A model generated the notes under the pieces. That model did no database searches and had not been told where the DNA came from. It saw nothing but the letters and a program-made list of their open reading frames with translations. Below are positions 55,401 to 57,932 of a stretch of DNA of 64,000 nt, piece after piece. Positions within the stretch are counted from its first letter, which is position 1; every line of letters starts with the position of its first letter. Both the position numbers and the translations under genes were made by a program. This DNA is from Anadara kagoshimensis (Eukaryota > Mollusca > Bivalvia > Arcoida > Arcidae), in contig CM037867.1 in assembly GCA_021292105.1 (NCBI GenBank), positions 43,539,843-43,603,842 of the forward strand, in the 5' to 3' direction.

Positions 55401-57777
55401 TTGTGTTTTAATTTGTTTGACTTTTACCGAGAGAAAATCTTGGTAACTGACCCAGGATGTCAAGAGAGCGACAGATCTCTGCAGGAAGCTTTTATCATAA
55501 TTTGACCCTCTCATAGATTACATATTTTATTGAATAAATATTTAAATCAACAATAACCTATTTAGTTTTTTTTTAATTTATTCATTTTAATACCAACTGT
55601 TTTTATTTTCAATACAAATGTTTTGACACAATGTCGATGTAGTCCAGATAATAGCCACTTAGATCATTAGAGGTCAATAATAAGGATTTATAGTATGTTG
55701 CCAACATCACAGACAAAATACACAAATCCCACATAATTTGTTTTAATGGTTGAAGTCAACTACTGTTCAGTGAACTGGTAAATTAAAATTAATTACCTCA
55801 AAATGAGACTTGTCACATTGTAAGTATCACATACAATAGCCGGTAATTAACATCTACACAAATACTAATTTATATGTTAATCCGCTTGTCAGTGGTCAGT
55901 CTACAGGGTCATTAATCCATAATTACTTATCATATGCGAGTATATTGATGGAAGCCATGCCATTATTTTTACACCTAAGTCATTCAAAACATGTTCAAAG
56001 TACTGGTACTATAATTTAAACAAAAACTTCAACACGCATCCATACTCAATCATAGTCACTTAAGTGCTGTACAGTACTGATTGTTTTGTTGTTGTAATTT
56101 TAGCGACAGTTTTATTTCAGCGCTGACACTTTTATTGCCGATTGCGCTAAAACAAAACTTCCACTAAAATGGTCTACAGTATTTGGTTATTAAAAGTAAA
56201 ATCATAACTAAAACAATCTCAGTAGTGAGTGACTATACTGTTATTATAAGAAAACAGACATGATCAAACTAGTAGTTTAGCATTAATACAGTAAAACCTT
56301 CTTTATCTTACAACCTTGCCTTCCCAAATCAAACTGACGATTCATTTGTCATTTCAATGAAGGCTTGTTTTTTTTAACCCTGTTTGTATTTTACAACTAC
56401 ATATACTGTACAATCTCCAACAAAACGTTCCACAGACCAAATGTTCTTGACAACTGGAGCTGTCCCTTGATAACTTGACTATCTTAGACATGTGTCTACA
56501 TGGAAATCATGTGTACTGATATGTTGTTGTCTAGTGTGCCACTAATATAACAGGCAAACATTCTACTTACAAAATTGATATTTGACAAATCCATTATTTT
56601 CACAATATCTTTCCTAGTAAACATCCTTCATCTATTGCAAATTTATCAATAATATCAAAAAGCAAGAGGCCCAATAAGGTCTGTAACATTCAACTGACAC
56701 TTAGTTTATTTCTTCTCCCAATAATGAGCAATGATACAATATATGACAAATTACAATACAGAAGTAGGGGGAACATCCATAATAAATACAGAAGTAGGGG
56801 GAACATCCATAATAGAGTTTTTCAAAGATGTTATCTGCATAACTCATAAAAATTAAGTCAAGTAAAAGTTCTTGGAAACCCTTTTACTTATGTCATATGG
56901 CTTGCTATATATGATCTACATGTATATTTCAAAGTTGGAACAAAATCTGTTCAAAACTGAAATTACAACCACAAATTATGTATCTGTAATGTTATTGAAA
57001 GGACAACTGTCTTGGATGTCAGGTGGGTGCCTAGGGAAAAATATGAGTCTAGCTTATCTAGGGACCTTCCACCCCAAATTTATTTCCAATTGGTTCAGTG
57101 ATTTCAGAGAAGATTTTCAAGAGTTATCTAAATATTAAACCTGCATAATCTGGTCAACAAAACATTTCTCAAAAAGATCAGTTGCATTTGTTAAATGCTC
57201 TGCTATCTCTGTCTTTCAAATCTGAACAAATTTGGTTGAAAATTGAACCATATCACACACCCTATTTGCACAATTTGTAAAAAATCAGGTCAACAGACAA
57301 TTTCATAGAAAAACCTGTTTTATGTTTAATGCTTTGTATTCTACTTTCTACATTTCGAACTGATTGAAAATTAAATCCACAATAACTATTTTTGCATTTT
57401 TACTAGTTATAGGAATGTCATTGATCTTGAAAGTGGGACAGAGTTTGCCATAAACAAACTTTAGACCTTCCACATCAAATTTGGTTCCAAATGGCCCCAG
57501 TGGTTTCAGAGCAGAAGGTTAAAGTTTACACAAGGATGTATCCTCAAAAACGCAACTGGCTATAGCCAAGTAAACAAAGAATCATAATATAACAAAGTTT
57601 TACTTAATTAAAATTATATCACACTCATTAATAAAGCAACACCATCAGCTGTAAAACTGAATCATACTTACCCTCTGTAGCAGGATTCATTCCAGGTAGT
57701 TCTGATGAAGAAAATCCTGATGGATTATGATGAAACTGTTCTCTTTCCTGATAATCCTCACTAAAGGGATTATTATC
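591..57777 (-). CDS. KMT2C/D: KMT2C/KMT2D (MLL3/MLL4) orthologue, partial gene, 18 exons placed
   Basis: Joined exons encode about 3,730 residues of a histone H3 lysine-4 methyltransferase of the MLL3/MLL4 class, the catalytic subunit of the COMPASS-like enhancer complex in the nucleus. The identification rests on the C-terminal extended PHD finger (exons at 6.4, 4.1 and 0.7 kb), with motifs such as GPARLLNMDVDKWAHLNCAL and VYETLNGDLMNVDVA, and on the conserved block before it (IHSLIQAKPKFCRYC, then FFCSQKCF, then PLIKKWK). These occur in this order in human KMT2C and KMT2D. Invertebrates usually have one co-orthologue, so C versus D is not assigned. All intron phases are compatible. Missing from the window: N-terminal PHD fingers (beyond 64 kb) and FYRN, FYRC and catalytic SET (below 591). 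The middle is species-specific low-complexity sequence and cannot be aligned from memory. Confidence 0.93.
704..1045. other. AT-rich intron spacer
   Basis: Between the acceptor of the last exon and the 43-bp array. No exon, RNA or repeat recognised apart from the first, imperfect hints of the adjacent array unit. Confidence 0.6.
1046..3873. repeat. Array A: 42-43-bp minisatellite, about 66 copies
   Basis: Unit begins AAACATGGGAAAAGTAATAC and continues CTTGCTCAAGTAAAACAAAA. Variants differ by CAT/CGT, A-run length and TAATACC/TAAAACC. On the transcribed strand each unit holds GCAAG|GTATTA, a moderate 5' splice-site match. The array starts about 34 nt downstream of the donor at 3907. Confidence 0.95.
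3907..4150 (-). CDS. KMT2C/D: KMT2C/D exon, core of extended PHD finger
   Basis: Starts LLNMDVDKWAHLNCALWSSE, then VYETLNGDLMNVDVAFTRS and LECVVCKCVGATLSCF, CSKIFHLGCAQKTGCVFFQDK. Zinc ligands seen: H-x2-C (HLNC), C-x2-C (CVVC), two further Cys, H-x2-C (HLGC). This is the strongest single match to KMT2C/D in the window. Acceptor TTTTTACTTACAG; the donor is a weak GTCAGA. Phase 2 in, 0 out. The 43-bp array begins about 34 nt beyond the donor. Confidence 0.97.
4265..6035 (-). mobile_element. 5'-truncated non-LTR retrotransposon (CR1/L2/Jockey-like)
   Basis: A 370-residue open frame (ending at 4914) reads from just after the reverse-transcriptase active site: GLQNCLDKLSNYCETWKLNI, KYLGIVFSSNG, LIKPIILYGCEIW, then a C-terminal zinc knuckle CKNCQEVEDEIHFILKC. 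These are the thumb and C-terminal motifs of LINE ORF2. Endonuclease and the catalytic YADD half are absent, so it is a dead 5'-truncated copy. About 640 nt of 3' UTR follow, ending in a TTATTATTATTA tail near 4275, typical of microsatellite-tailed LINEs. A clear target-site duplication was not found, and the 5' end is approximate. It lies in an intron, same strand as the host gene. The exact clade is uncertain. Confidence 0.85.
6036..6317. other. Intron spacer
   Basis: AT-rich, no gene recognised. A 64-codon plus-strand open frame here has no recognisable features. Confidence 0.5.
6318..6427 (-). CDS. KMT2C/D: KMT2C/D exon, start of extended PHD finger
   Basis: LWKALGTIIIPDPMPEDKRV, then CTFCTKKGDGITNGPAR. 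It carries the first zinc ligand pair C-x2-C and the KGDG-x4-GPAR signature of the C-terminal extended (C2HC-type) PHD finger of KMT2C/D, which in the human proteins binds the histone H4 tail. Acceptor TTTTTTTTACAG, donor GTAAATG. Phase 0 in, 2 out. The 73-bp array ends about 100 nt upstream of the acceptor. Confidence 0.96.
6528..9436. repeat. Array B: 73-bp minisatellite, about 40 copies
   Basis: Unit: ACATAGTTAAGTCGCAGTAT, then TCTACCTATCCTACTAAACA and GCTCTAGTAGTCTCCCTTAT with GTATCTACATGTA. A shortened unit of about 37 bp, lacking the middle half, recurs near 7110, 7660, 7990 and 8105. GTCGCAG versus GTAGCAG and TTCTACC versus TCCTACC are the main variants, and they cluster. Every frame has stops, so it is not coding. 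Confidence 0.95.
9437..10454. other. Intron with degenerate dispersed repeat
   Basis: Two or more diverged copies of a segment with 'GTGGCCATCTTAGAAG', 'ACTATTTATAGTAA' and 'ATTTGAACATAATCGG' motifs. The same family appears at 12.2-12.7, 51.7-52.4 and 57.0-57.5 kb. No exon is seen; the 102- and 78-codon plus-strand open frames are AT-rich chance frames. Confidence 0.6.
10455..10559 (-). CDS. KMT2C/D: KMT2C/D exon just before the ePHD finger
   Basis: 35 codons: PLIKKWKDKRYKTWTPDFSD, then IGIIPETPETEIEV. The PLxKKW...W motif is present in human KMT2C/D in the same place. Acceptor CCTTTTACAG, donor GTAGGT (an alternative GT lies 4 nt downstream). Phase 0 both sides. Confidence 0.93.
10684..11590. 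repeat. Array C: 29-bp minisatellite, about 27 copies, with a short 35-bp lead-in
   Basis: Unit TTTATGTGTCAACTTTACAT + GTCTTTTGT. Three copies of a related ACCATGTCTAAAATTAAG unit (10684-10795) precede it. 29 is not a multiple of three, and the unit has no stop in any plus-strand frame, so all three plus frames stay open (up to 289 codons). There is no evidence of expression. The array starts about 65 nt after the donor at 11657. Confidence 0.95.
11657..12004 (-). CDS. KMT2C/D: KMT2C/D exon, second half of Cys-pair motif plus Ser/Thr/Pro linker
   Basis: 116 codons: EIEDEETFFCSQKCFMQFAM (C-x3-C completing the zinc-binding-like pair), then an acidic/Pro linker, a Ser/Thr/Pro-rich stretch (SPHSGPSTPATAESHTPSAP), and RQKLDERKALKHRRPGGFG leading into the next exon. 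Acceptor TTTACAG, donor GTATGT, phase 0 both sides. The array at 10.8-11.6 kb starts about 65 nt after the donor. Confidence 0.93.
12005..13017. other. Intron with degenerate dispersed repeat, AC microsatellite and a 33-bp duplication
   Basis: 12.18-12.67 kb holds diverged copies of the 'GTGGCCATCTTGAAT' family. An (AC)n tract lies at 12723-12750. TTAACCATTCTGCTACAC + TTCTGTACAAGATAC occurs twice in tandem at about 12948-13013; the second copy ends four bases short of the donor of the exon at 13018. Confidence 0.65.
13018..13166 (-). CDS. KMT2C/D: KMT2C/D exon, first half of Cys-pair motif
   Basis: 49 codons: KEEAVNIHSLIQAKPKFCRY, then CEVVILDSGVRKKKSEMPF. C-x2-C (FCRYC) is the first half of a conserved four-cysteine motif before the extended PHD finger; the second half is in the next exon. 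It matches the human order IHSL...C-x2-C...GVRK. Acceptor TTAATTAACAG, donor GTACGT. Phase 1 in, 0 out. Confidence 0.93.
13167..13656. other. AT-rich intron, nothing recognised
   Basis: Short intron between two firm exons. No repeat, exon or RNA is seen. Confidence 0.6.
13657..14159 (-). CDS. KMT2C/D: KMT2C/D exon, conserved 'DISVTLTLSASAADDIGGVL' block
   Basis: 168 residues from VESPSSIISSSSPEHEFGY through RPIEPAQSEEDRCSP to DISVTLTLSASAADDIGGVL, SQIAELLKIAVPPTYEV and SRSPSPEILKTSTK. The TLTLS-AAxDIxxVLxxxAxLL-PPxYEV block is characteristic of KMT2C/D upstream of the ePHD region. Acceptor TTTTCATTGCAG, donor GTGAGT. Phase 2 in, phase 1 out. About 40 nt past the donor remain open, which extends the raw open frame. 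Confidence 0.9.
14160..14886. repeat. Degenerate copies of a 145-bp repeat family
   Basis: About three diverged copies of a unit with TTTGAACCCATGACCT, 'TTCTAATATACA' and 'GATAATTAACCATTTT'. The same unit, far better preserved, forms the array at 53.9-54.85 kb. A T-run of about 24 lies at 14487-14510. It directly abuts the 36-bp array. Confidence 0.75.
14887..16714. repeat. Array D: 36-bp minisatellite made from an exon-intron junction, about 50 copies
   Basis: On the transcribed strand the unit is GAACCAAAGCCTGAATCTCA + ATACAG|GTAAGATCCT. The first 26 nt are the last 26 nt of the exon ending at 16688; the last 10 nt are the start of its intron. Most copies keep CAG|GTAAG; variants read GTCAG, ATAAG (GT lost) or CTGGTAAG. 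The array is stop-free in two minus-strand frames and the plus strand, giving open frames up to 388 codons, but in the exon's own frame it has TAA in every unit. Confidence 0.95.
16688..16871 (-). CDS. KMT2C/D: KMT2C/D exon whose donor seeded a 36-bp array
   Basis: 60 codons plus 2 nt: TEPHRYHLNPNQYGLPTMVS, then SRMSVEDLLPPYPRIEPKPE, ending SQY + AG. Acceptor CTTTATAAG; donor TACAG|GTAAGATCC. The exon's last 26 nt plus the first 10 nt of the intron are the 36-bp unit repeated about 50 times downstream. Only the first donor keeps the reading frame; in-frame TAA comes at once if it is bypassed. Phase 1 in, phase 2 out. Confidence 0.88.
16872..17305. other. AT-rich intron, nothing recognised
   Basis: Lies between the 80-bp junction array and the acceptor of the next exon. 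A poly-pyrimidine tract precedes the acceptor. No exon or known element is seen. Confidence 0.6.
17306..18264. repeat. Array E: 80-bp minisatellite made from an exon-intron junction, 10 decoy copies
   Basis: On the transcribed strand each unit contains GATCATAACCTAG|GTAAGTA, the last 13 nt of the exon at 18265-18438 plus its donor, followed by TCCCAGTAAAGTAATAG, AGAATGAGAGAGTTGGGGG and a GTT trinucleotide run of variable length. Ten full copies of the donor lie downstream of the true one. Short AACAACAACCCCC sub-repeats vary in number within units (near 17340 and 17880). Confidence 0.95.
18265..18438 (-). CDS. KMT2C/D: KMT2C/D exon whose donor seeded a tandem array
   Basis: 58 residues: DPQLKGGFGRCFLDGVADFY, then STIFLGLPPLESLIGSQRD, ending SDGQKDHNL plus one base. 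Acceptor ATATTTCAG; donor CCTAG|GTAAGTATCCC. The last 13 nt of the exon and the donor recur in each unit of the array lying immediately downstream (17.3-18.25 kb). Phase 1 to 1. The GVADFY segment sits where vertebrate KMT2C/D also has a conserved block. Confidence 0.88.
18439..18895. other. Intron with dispersed-repeat fragment
   Basis: 18.58-18.83 kb resembles a decayed repeat ending in 'GGACAGACAGACAACACAAA' and 'TCTCCTTAAGGTTTCAC'. A 73-codon plus-strand frame here has no recognisable features and is treated as chance. Confidence 0.55.
18896..20995. repeat. Array F: 80-bp minisatellite, about 27 copies
   Basis: Unit AGAAGATATTTTACTGTTGT, CAGCTTGTCATTAGAACTTC, ATGCTCAGATGCTATATAAG, AAGTCTTTTGGTTTATGATT. 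A 72-bp form lacks 8 bp (TGTCATTA). Each unit holds TATATAAG on the plus strand. GATGC versus GATTC divides the units into two interleaved types. Confidence 0.95.
20996..21725. other. Intron with decayed repeat
   Basis: Decayed copies of the array F unit fade out to about 21.3 kb, with 'GGTCACCTTGACCTT' and 'AGGTGATCCAGG' motifs common to dispersed repeats of this genome. No exon is seen before 21726. Confidence 0.55.
21726..22172 (-). CDS. KMT2C/D: KMT2C/D exon, basic and conserved linker
   Basis: 149 residues: IRRQAYEQRRKEFEEMRKM (helical, basic), a lysine-rich KKRKKKLKTLDGEDCLG, then KKRQRKPKGLKKLTEEED, and FLQHLRNMPMVPLQEPRIG. Acceptor is a poly-T tract ending TAATAG; donor is GTAGGT. 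Phase 1 to 1. The FLxxLRxMPxVxLxEPxIG segment is the best-conserved part and resembles the matching block of vertebrate KMT2C/D (recalled, not aligned). Confidence 0.88.
22173..22673. other. Intron with two-copy diverged repeat
   Basis: A segment with 'TTGTACACTGCA', 'AAGATCTACC' and 'AGTTTCACA' occurs twice about 150 bp apart (22.2 and 22.4 kb), followed by a GAACGAACGAACAGACGGA tail. It looks like a decayed mobile repeat; no coding. Confidence 0.55.
22674..22821 (-). CDS. KMT2C/D: KMT2C/D exon, Glu/Gln-rich helical
   Basis: 49 codons: DPEESSPIHLTPEQQRQLEL, then IESMPLLQESEISAEDWQ, ending EKERIL plus one base. Acceptor TTAATGTAG, donor GTAAATA. Likely alpha-helical, charged. The exon follows the 61-bp array intron. 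Confidence 0.87.
22918..24533. repeat. Array G: 60-61-bp minisatellite, about 27 copies, with donor-like motif
   Basis: Unit: ACCACTATACTCTATACAAG, GATGTGTATACATCAGGATT, ATCCCCCTACCCACCTGTCA, G. On the transcribed strand each unit carries GACAG|GTGGGTAGG or GACAG|GTGGGGAGG, a strong 5' splice-site match. It fills most of the intron and starts about 136 nt after the true donor. Plus-strand frames of up to 494 codons result from the stop-free unit. Confidence 0.95.
24670..24800 (-). CDS. KMT2C/D: KMT2C/D exon with LXXLL motif
   Basis: 43 full codons starting GNELPADEDQRTPSQNALLK, containing LLKQLL (24730-24747), an LXXLL nuclear-receptor box. KMT2C/D proteins are known to contain such boxes in this region and to work with nuclear receptors. 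Then a Gln/Lys helix-like stretch ending TVSSE. Acceptor TTTTTATAAG, donor GTACAA, phase 1 in, phase 0 out. Reading on past the donor gives a further 38 codons, but these do not fit the next exon. Confidence 0.88.
24801..25521. other. Intron, nothing recognised
   Basis: AT-rich, between the giant exon's donor and the LXXLL exon. A possible decayed repeat, with 'ACACAGACAAACATACAGACTG' at 25.44 kb, may be a repeat terminus. No exon is seen. Confidence 0.55.
25522..33267 (-). CDS. KMT2C/D: KMT2C/D giant central exon, low-complexity, with coding minisatellite
   Basis: About 7.7 kb. From the acceptor at 33267 the phase-correct frame starts SSGTPVQGTSTVQG; the long frame ETEKRIMEILNSTAELQKNQ follows, offset by one base at a run of five G (33226-33230). 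Either a one-base indel is present there, or the acceptor TACTGTCCAG (exon start 33229) is used, which gives the right phase without an indel. Order: Ser/Thr/Pro-rich; SPR repeats (32.3-32.5 kb); coding minisatellite (31.9-29.8 kb) with frame breaks; Asn/Thr/Gln/Pro/Ser repeats (29.4-28.8 kb); SAHQ repeats (27.5-27.1 kb); Met/Pro-rich region; end KQEPVDYPRDS before a GTAAGT donor at 25521. It corresponds in position to the Pro/Gln-rich middle of KMT2C/D. Five psi-K-x-E motifs lie at 25547-26983. Confidence 0.8.
27150..27530 (-). repeat. Coding repeat, 30-bp units (SGQVPVSAHQ)
   Basis: About 12 tandem copies of a decapeptide SGQVPVSAHQ (or TGQVPVSAHQ), in frame throughout. A looser scatter of SAHQ/xAHQ motifs continues to about 28.3 kb, which suggests that older, diverged copies of the same unit built much of this part of the protein. 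Confidence 0.85.
28850..29375 (-). repeat. Coding repeat, about 42-bp units (NANTQPSSxxSQPS)
   Basis: About a dozen units of NANTQPSSxxSQPS-type sequence, some only half length, in one uninterrupted frame. Ser/Gln/Asn/Pro-rich and presumably disordered. Unlike the neighbouring Cys-rich array it carries no frame break. Confidence 0.85.
29835..31075 (-). repeat. Coding minisatellite, 51-bp/17-residue units (CNDGRNCGTPPPASQGG)
   Basis: About 24 units encode CNDGRNCGTPPPASQGG. A shorter form lacks 3 bp. The unit shares DGxxCGTPPP with the adjacent 15-residue block, so the two come from one ancestor. It runs into unique sequence GNSDRQTSETSSQST in the same frame as the rest of the exon. Single-base changes lie near 31037 (+1), 30634, 30533, 30468 and 30412 (each -1). 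Confidence 0.85.
31075..31885 (-). repeat. Coding minisatellite, 45-bp/15-residue units (TSECTDGMHCGTPPP)
   Basis: About 18 near-identical 45-bp units encode TSECTDGMHCGTPPP, with Met/Ile and Thr/Ser variants. It begins directly after unique protein sequence (STFAT). Each unit has two cysteines and a Pro triplet. Units with lost bases lie near 31651 (-2), 31565 (-2) and 31527 (-1), so no single frame is open across the array as given. The other frames also lack stops for long stretches, giving spurious open frames on both strands. Confidence 0.85.
32277..32492 (-). repeat. Coding SPR repeat (about 15-residue period) in KMT2C/D
   Basis: Within the giant exon, about five tandem copies of a block like GSPRGFHEIQHRA, drifting to SPRPQSPRSFHDI. 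Each contains Ser-Pro-Arg, a possible proline-directed kinase site (inference). The copies are diverged, so this repeat is older than the near-identical minisatellite downstream. Confidence 0.75.
33268..35105. other. Intron with a three-copy 52-bp repeat
   Basis: 33383-33531 has three tandem copies of a unit containing CAGTAACCAATCAGACATCA + CTTTACTTTA. The rest to 35.1 kb is AT-rich and shows no exon on either strand. Confidence 0.6.
35106..37726. repeat. Array H (part 1): 52-bp minisatellite, about 50 copies
   Basis: Unit GAGAGATAGTTTATAGATAG, GTTTGACTGAAAATGTCACA, TAAATCAATTCT. Variants: GATAGG/GATATG, GAAAATG/GAATATG, TAAATCAA/TTAATGAA. A five-unit (260-bp) super-period is visible at 36.1-37.3 kb. 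It continues after the inserted element at 37729-38389. Confidence 0.95.
37729..38389. mobile_element. pogo/Tigger-like non-autonomous DNA transposon inserted in array H
   Basis: 661 bp with inverted ends: CAGTTGAATCTTGTTATCTC at the left and, on the other strand at the right, CAGTTGACTCTCGTTATCTC, followed by CGAA. It is flanked by TA on both sides (37727-37728, 38390-38391), as expected for Tc1/mariner-type insertion. More TATCTCGAAC/TATCTCAAAC-like subterminal repeats follow. The flanks joined at TA give TTTATAAATAGGTAGG, which occurs uninterrupted elsewhere in the array (about 35108). A 70-codon internal frame has no transposase motif I can identify. Assignment to pogo/Tigger rests on the CAGTTGAMTCTCGTTATCTCGAA-type end (recalled). 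Confidence 0.85.
38392..40030. repeat. Array H (part 2): same 52-bp minisatellite, diverged subfamily, about 31 copies
   Basis: Here the unit usually ends CACATTAATGAATTCTGAG, with GATAAGCTCAACTG and ATGAAGTTTATAG variants, and is more diverged than part 1. The array's upper end lies about 210 nt downstream of the donor at 40239. A short poly-A (40138-40156) follows. Confidence 0.93.
40239..40349 (-). CDS. KMT2C/D: KMT2C/D exon, lysine-rich basic patch
   Basis: 36 full codons: FGLPPTANMPPSEMGSSQ, then EKPKKKRKKKKKPAE, plus a single base before a GTAATG donor. The acceptor is TGCTATTCCAG. The run of lysines is a good nuclear-localisation or DNA/RNA-contact patch (inference). A different frame is open for 106 codons through the flanking intron, but it does not fit the splice phases. 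The donor is the weakest of the set; reading on past it gives a stop after three more codons. Confidence 0.78.
40350..41130. other. Intron, nothing recognised
   Basis: AT-rich. A GC-richer palindromic patch near 40.71-40.76 kb (GGGCAGGTTACGACGG ... CCCTGCCCGATTACGAC) might be a repeat remnant. No exon is seen. Confidence 0.5.
41133..46028. repeat. Array I: 56-bp minisatellite, about 87 copies
   Basis: Unit AGTATCCCATATCACTATAC, CAGGTACATACATACATAGT, GACCAACAGACCCCAG. A 59-bp form carries AGTAGTATCC. The inner (CATA)n varies (some units lack CATACATA). CCCATATC/CCCGTATC/CCTGTATC are three interleaved types. Many short minus-strand frames arise from it and are not genes. Confidence 0.95.
46029..46161 (+). 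other. Candidate plus-strand exon or exon remnant
   Basis: Beginning at the end of array I, an open stretch of about 45 codons reads VVDLEQLEHEAEIPMYMTIE, then SSMGQNHICHNDYTVG, and stops exactly at GG|GTAAGTG. Codon composition looks coding, and the tyrosines recall receptor tails (inference). No homologue is recognised; it could be a remnant captured with a repeat. Confidence 0.3.
46162..47900. other. Intron with decayed repeats
   Basis: 47.07-47.57 kb contains two or three diverged copies of a roughly 170-bp segment ending GGACAGGCGGACAGGTAGA, similar to dispersed repeats elsewhere. No KMT2 exon is seen. Confidence 0.5.
47903..47995 (+). other. Second candidate plus-strand exon remnant
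   Basis: After TTCTGTTGTCAG, the plus strand reads ADLDLGESGYMCTPYYSTML, then DEHYNSKK. The composition is unlike the surrounding AT-rich sequence. Its phase does not join directly to the 46.0-kb candidate (2 nt left, 1 nt needed), so a further exon or decay would be required. Confidence 0.25.
48107..49480. mobile_element. TTAA-flanked non-autonomous transposon with internal tandem repeats
   Basis: About 1,374 bp with inverted ends: TCATATGAACCGCAATGGCG at the left and, complemented, TCATATGAACCACAATGGTG at the right. TTAA directly abuts both ends (48103-48106, 49481-49484), fitting a piggyBac-type target. Inside, about four diverged units of 150-165 bp (CATTATTGTGGTCAAAGTCC, ATAACTCCAACAAAAAGTAT, GGCATGAGAGCGCTTACAAG) fill 48.58-49.38 kb, followed by ACGGACACACGGACGCCCGG. 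The layout recalls bivalve 'pearl'-type elements with tandem cores. No transposase. Confidence 0.75.
49485..50120. other. AT-rich intron, nothing recognised
   Basis: No open frame, repeat or RNA recognised on either strand. Confidence 0.55.
50124..50992. repeat. Array J: 50-bp minisatellite, about 17 copies, nearly identical
   Basis: Unit AAGTGTTCAGGAGTTTGCAG, GTAAACTACATGTACACTTC, ACAGCAAAAC. Most copies are identical; a few have single substitutions, and one lacks 16 bp (near 50780). It begins about 185 nt after the donor at 51174. Its homogeneity suggests recent expansion. Confidence 0.95.
51174..51347 (-). CDS. KMT2C/D: KMT2C/D exon, Pro/Met-rich linker
   Basis: 58 residues: QRFPIDPRMVIQPGES, then Pro/Gln/Met-rich sequence ending RPPGMPAFQQ plus one base. 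Acceptor TTGTAACAG, donor GTTAGT, phase 1 to phase 1. Disordered linker typical of this region in KMT2C/D. The 50-bp tandem array starts about 185 nt downstream of its donor. Confidence 0.85.
51348..53035. repeat. Intron with C26 tract, diverged 160-bp repeats and a 1.03-kb direct-repeat-bounded segment
   Basis: 26 C in a row at 51501-51526. Between 51.70 and 52.45 kb about four diverged units contain AGTTTCAGCTCAATTGGATG, 'GTGGCCATCTTGGAT' and 'CAAGCAATCCCACACCACTCACC'. (AC)n lies at 52392-52428. AACCTGGCAGTAAATGTGTA + ATATAAATAA occurs at 51451-51480 and again (one mismatch) at 52481-52510, bounding the segment. 52.5-53.0 kb is unremarkable. Confidence 0.7.
53036..53395 (-). CDS. KMT2C/D: KMT2C/D exon, Pro/Gly/Gln-rich linker
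   Basis: 120 residues, from GESSQEPRPDIPLEQG to PSPGEQTQRLPG, rich in GPxGQ steps that look faintly collagen-like. Acceptor ATTATCAG, donor GTAAATA, entering in phase 1 and leaving in phase 1. The equivalent part of vertebrate KMT2C/D is also a Pro/Gln-rich disordered linker. The other two frames are also open for about 75 codons, which reflects composition and not overlapping genes. Confidence 0.85.
53396..53785. other. Intron, nothing recognised
   Basis: AT-rich sequence upstream (transcript sense) of the Pro/Gly-rich exon. A 62-codon plus-strand frame has no features. Confidence 0.5.
53786..55330. mobile_element. Composite dispersed element with seven 145-bp units
   Basis: It opens with CAACAAGAGGCCCATGGGCC, a common start of dispersed repeats in bivalves (recalled). 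53.9-54.85 kb has six to seven tandem 145-bp units (TGACCTTGACCTTTGAACCC, ATGACCTTTTTCTATACATC, ATTCTAATATACATGCCTAT, GAGATAATTAACCATTTCGG). The segment continues to a CGCACGCACACACGCACG tail near 55.32 kb. No open frame. The boundaries are approximate and the class is unknown. Confidence 0.6.
55428..55478 (-). CDS. KMT2C/D: KMT2C/D candidate 51-nt exon
   Basis: Not long enough to stand out as an open frame. The segment between CTTCCTGCAG and GTAAAAG reads 2 nt + 16 codons + 1 nt (ICRSLDILGQLPRFSL), exactly the phase needed between the flanking exons (phase 1 in, phase 1 out). It is richer in CG than the surrounding AT-rich intron. As it is a multiple of three, it could be skipped without shifting frame. 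No domain is recognised; it is supported only by splice signals, phase and composition. Confidence 0.5.
55479..57671. other. Intron with dispersed-repeat remnants
   Basis: 56.66 kb has AAGCAAGAGGCCCAATAAGG, a second copy of the element start seen at 53.79 kb. 56755-56816 has a 27-bp tandem duplication (AATACAGAAGTAGGGGGAAC...). 56.99-57.54 kb is another copy of the 'GTCTTGGATGTCAGG ... CTAGTTATAGGAATG' family. No exon is recognised. Confidence 0.55.
57672..57777 (-). CDS. KMT2C/D: KMT2C/D exon (first in window), linker
   Basis: The reverse strand reads DNNPFSEDYQERE, then a His/Pro/Ser stretch, ending ELPGMNPATE plus one base. It is bounded by a TAG acceptor (GTATGTAG) and a perfect GTAAGT donor. 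Length is 35 codons plus 1 nt, leaving phase 1. The DPF-like acidic/aromatic start resembles the short DPF/DPY motifs of the KMT2C/D linker, but no domain is present. The intron upstream holds the 47-bp array that runs off the window. Confidence 0.8.
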
Positions 57778-57932
57778 CTACATACAAACAGAGACAATGA
57801 TGTATCAATAGTGATGATAGTCCATAGAATTAACCCAAGTTCATTTGTCAATCCTTTCTTGGATCTTTGTTATAAGAAACTAAACAATCAGACAATCTGT
57901 CTTACTATCATGTATAAAAGTATCAGACACAC

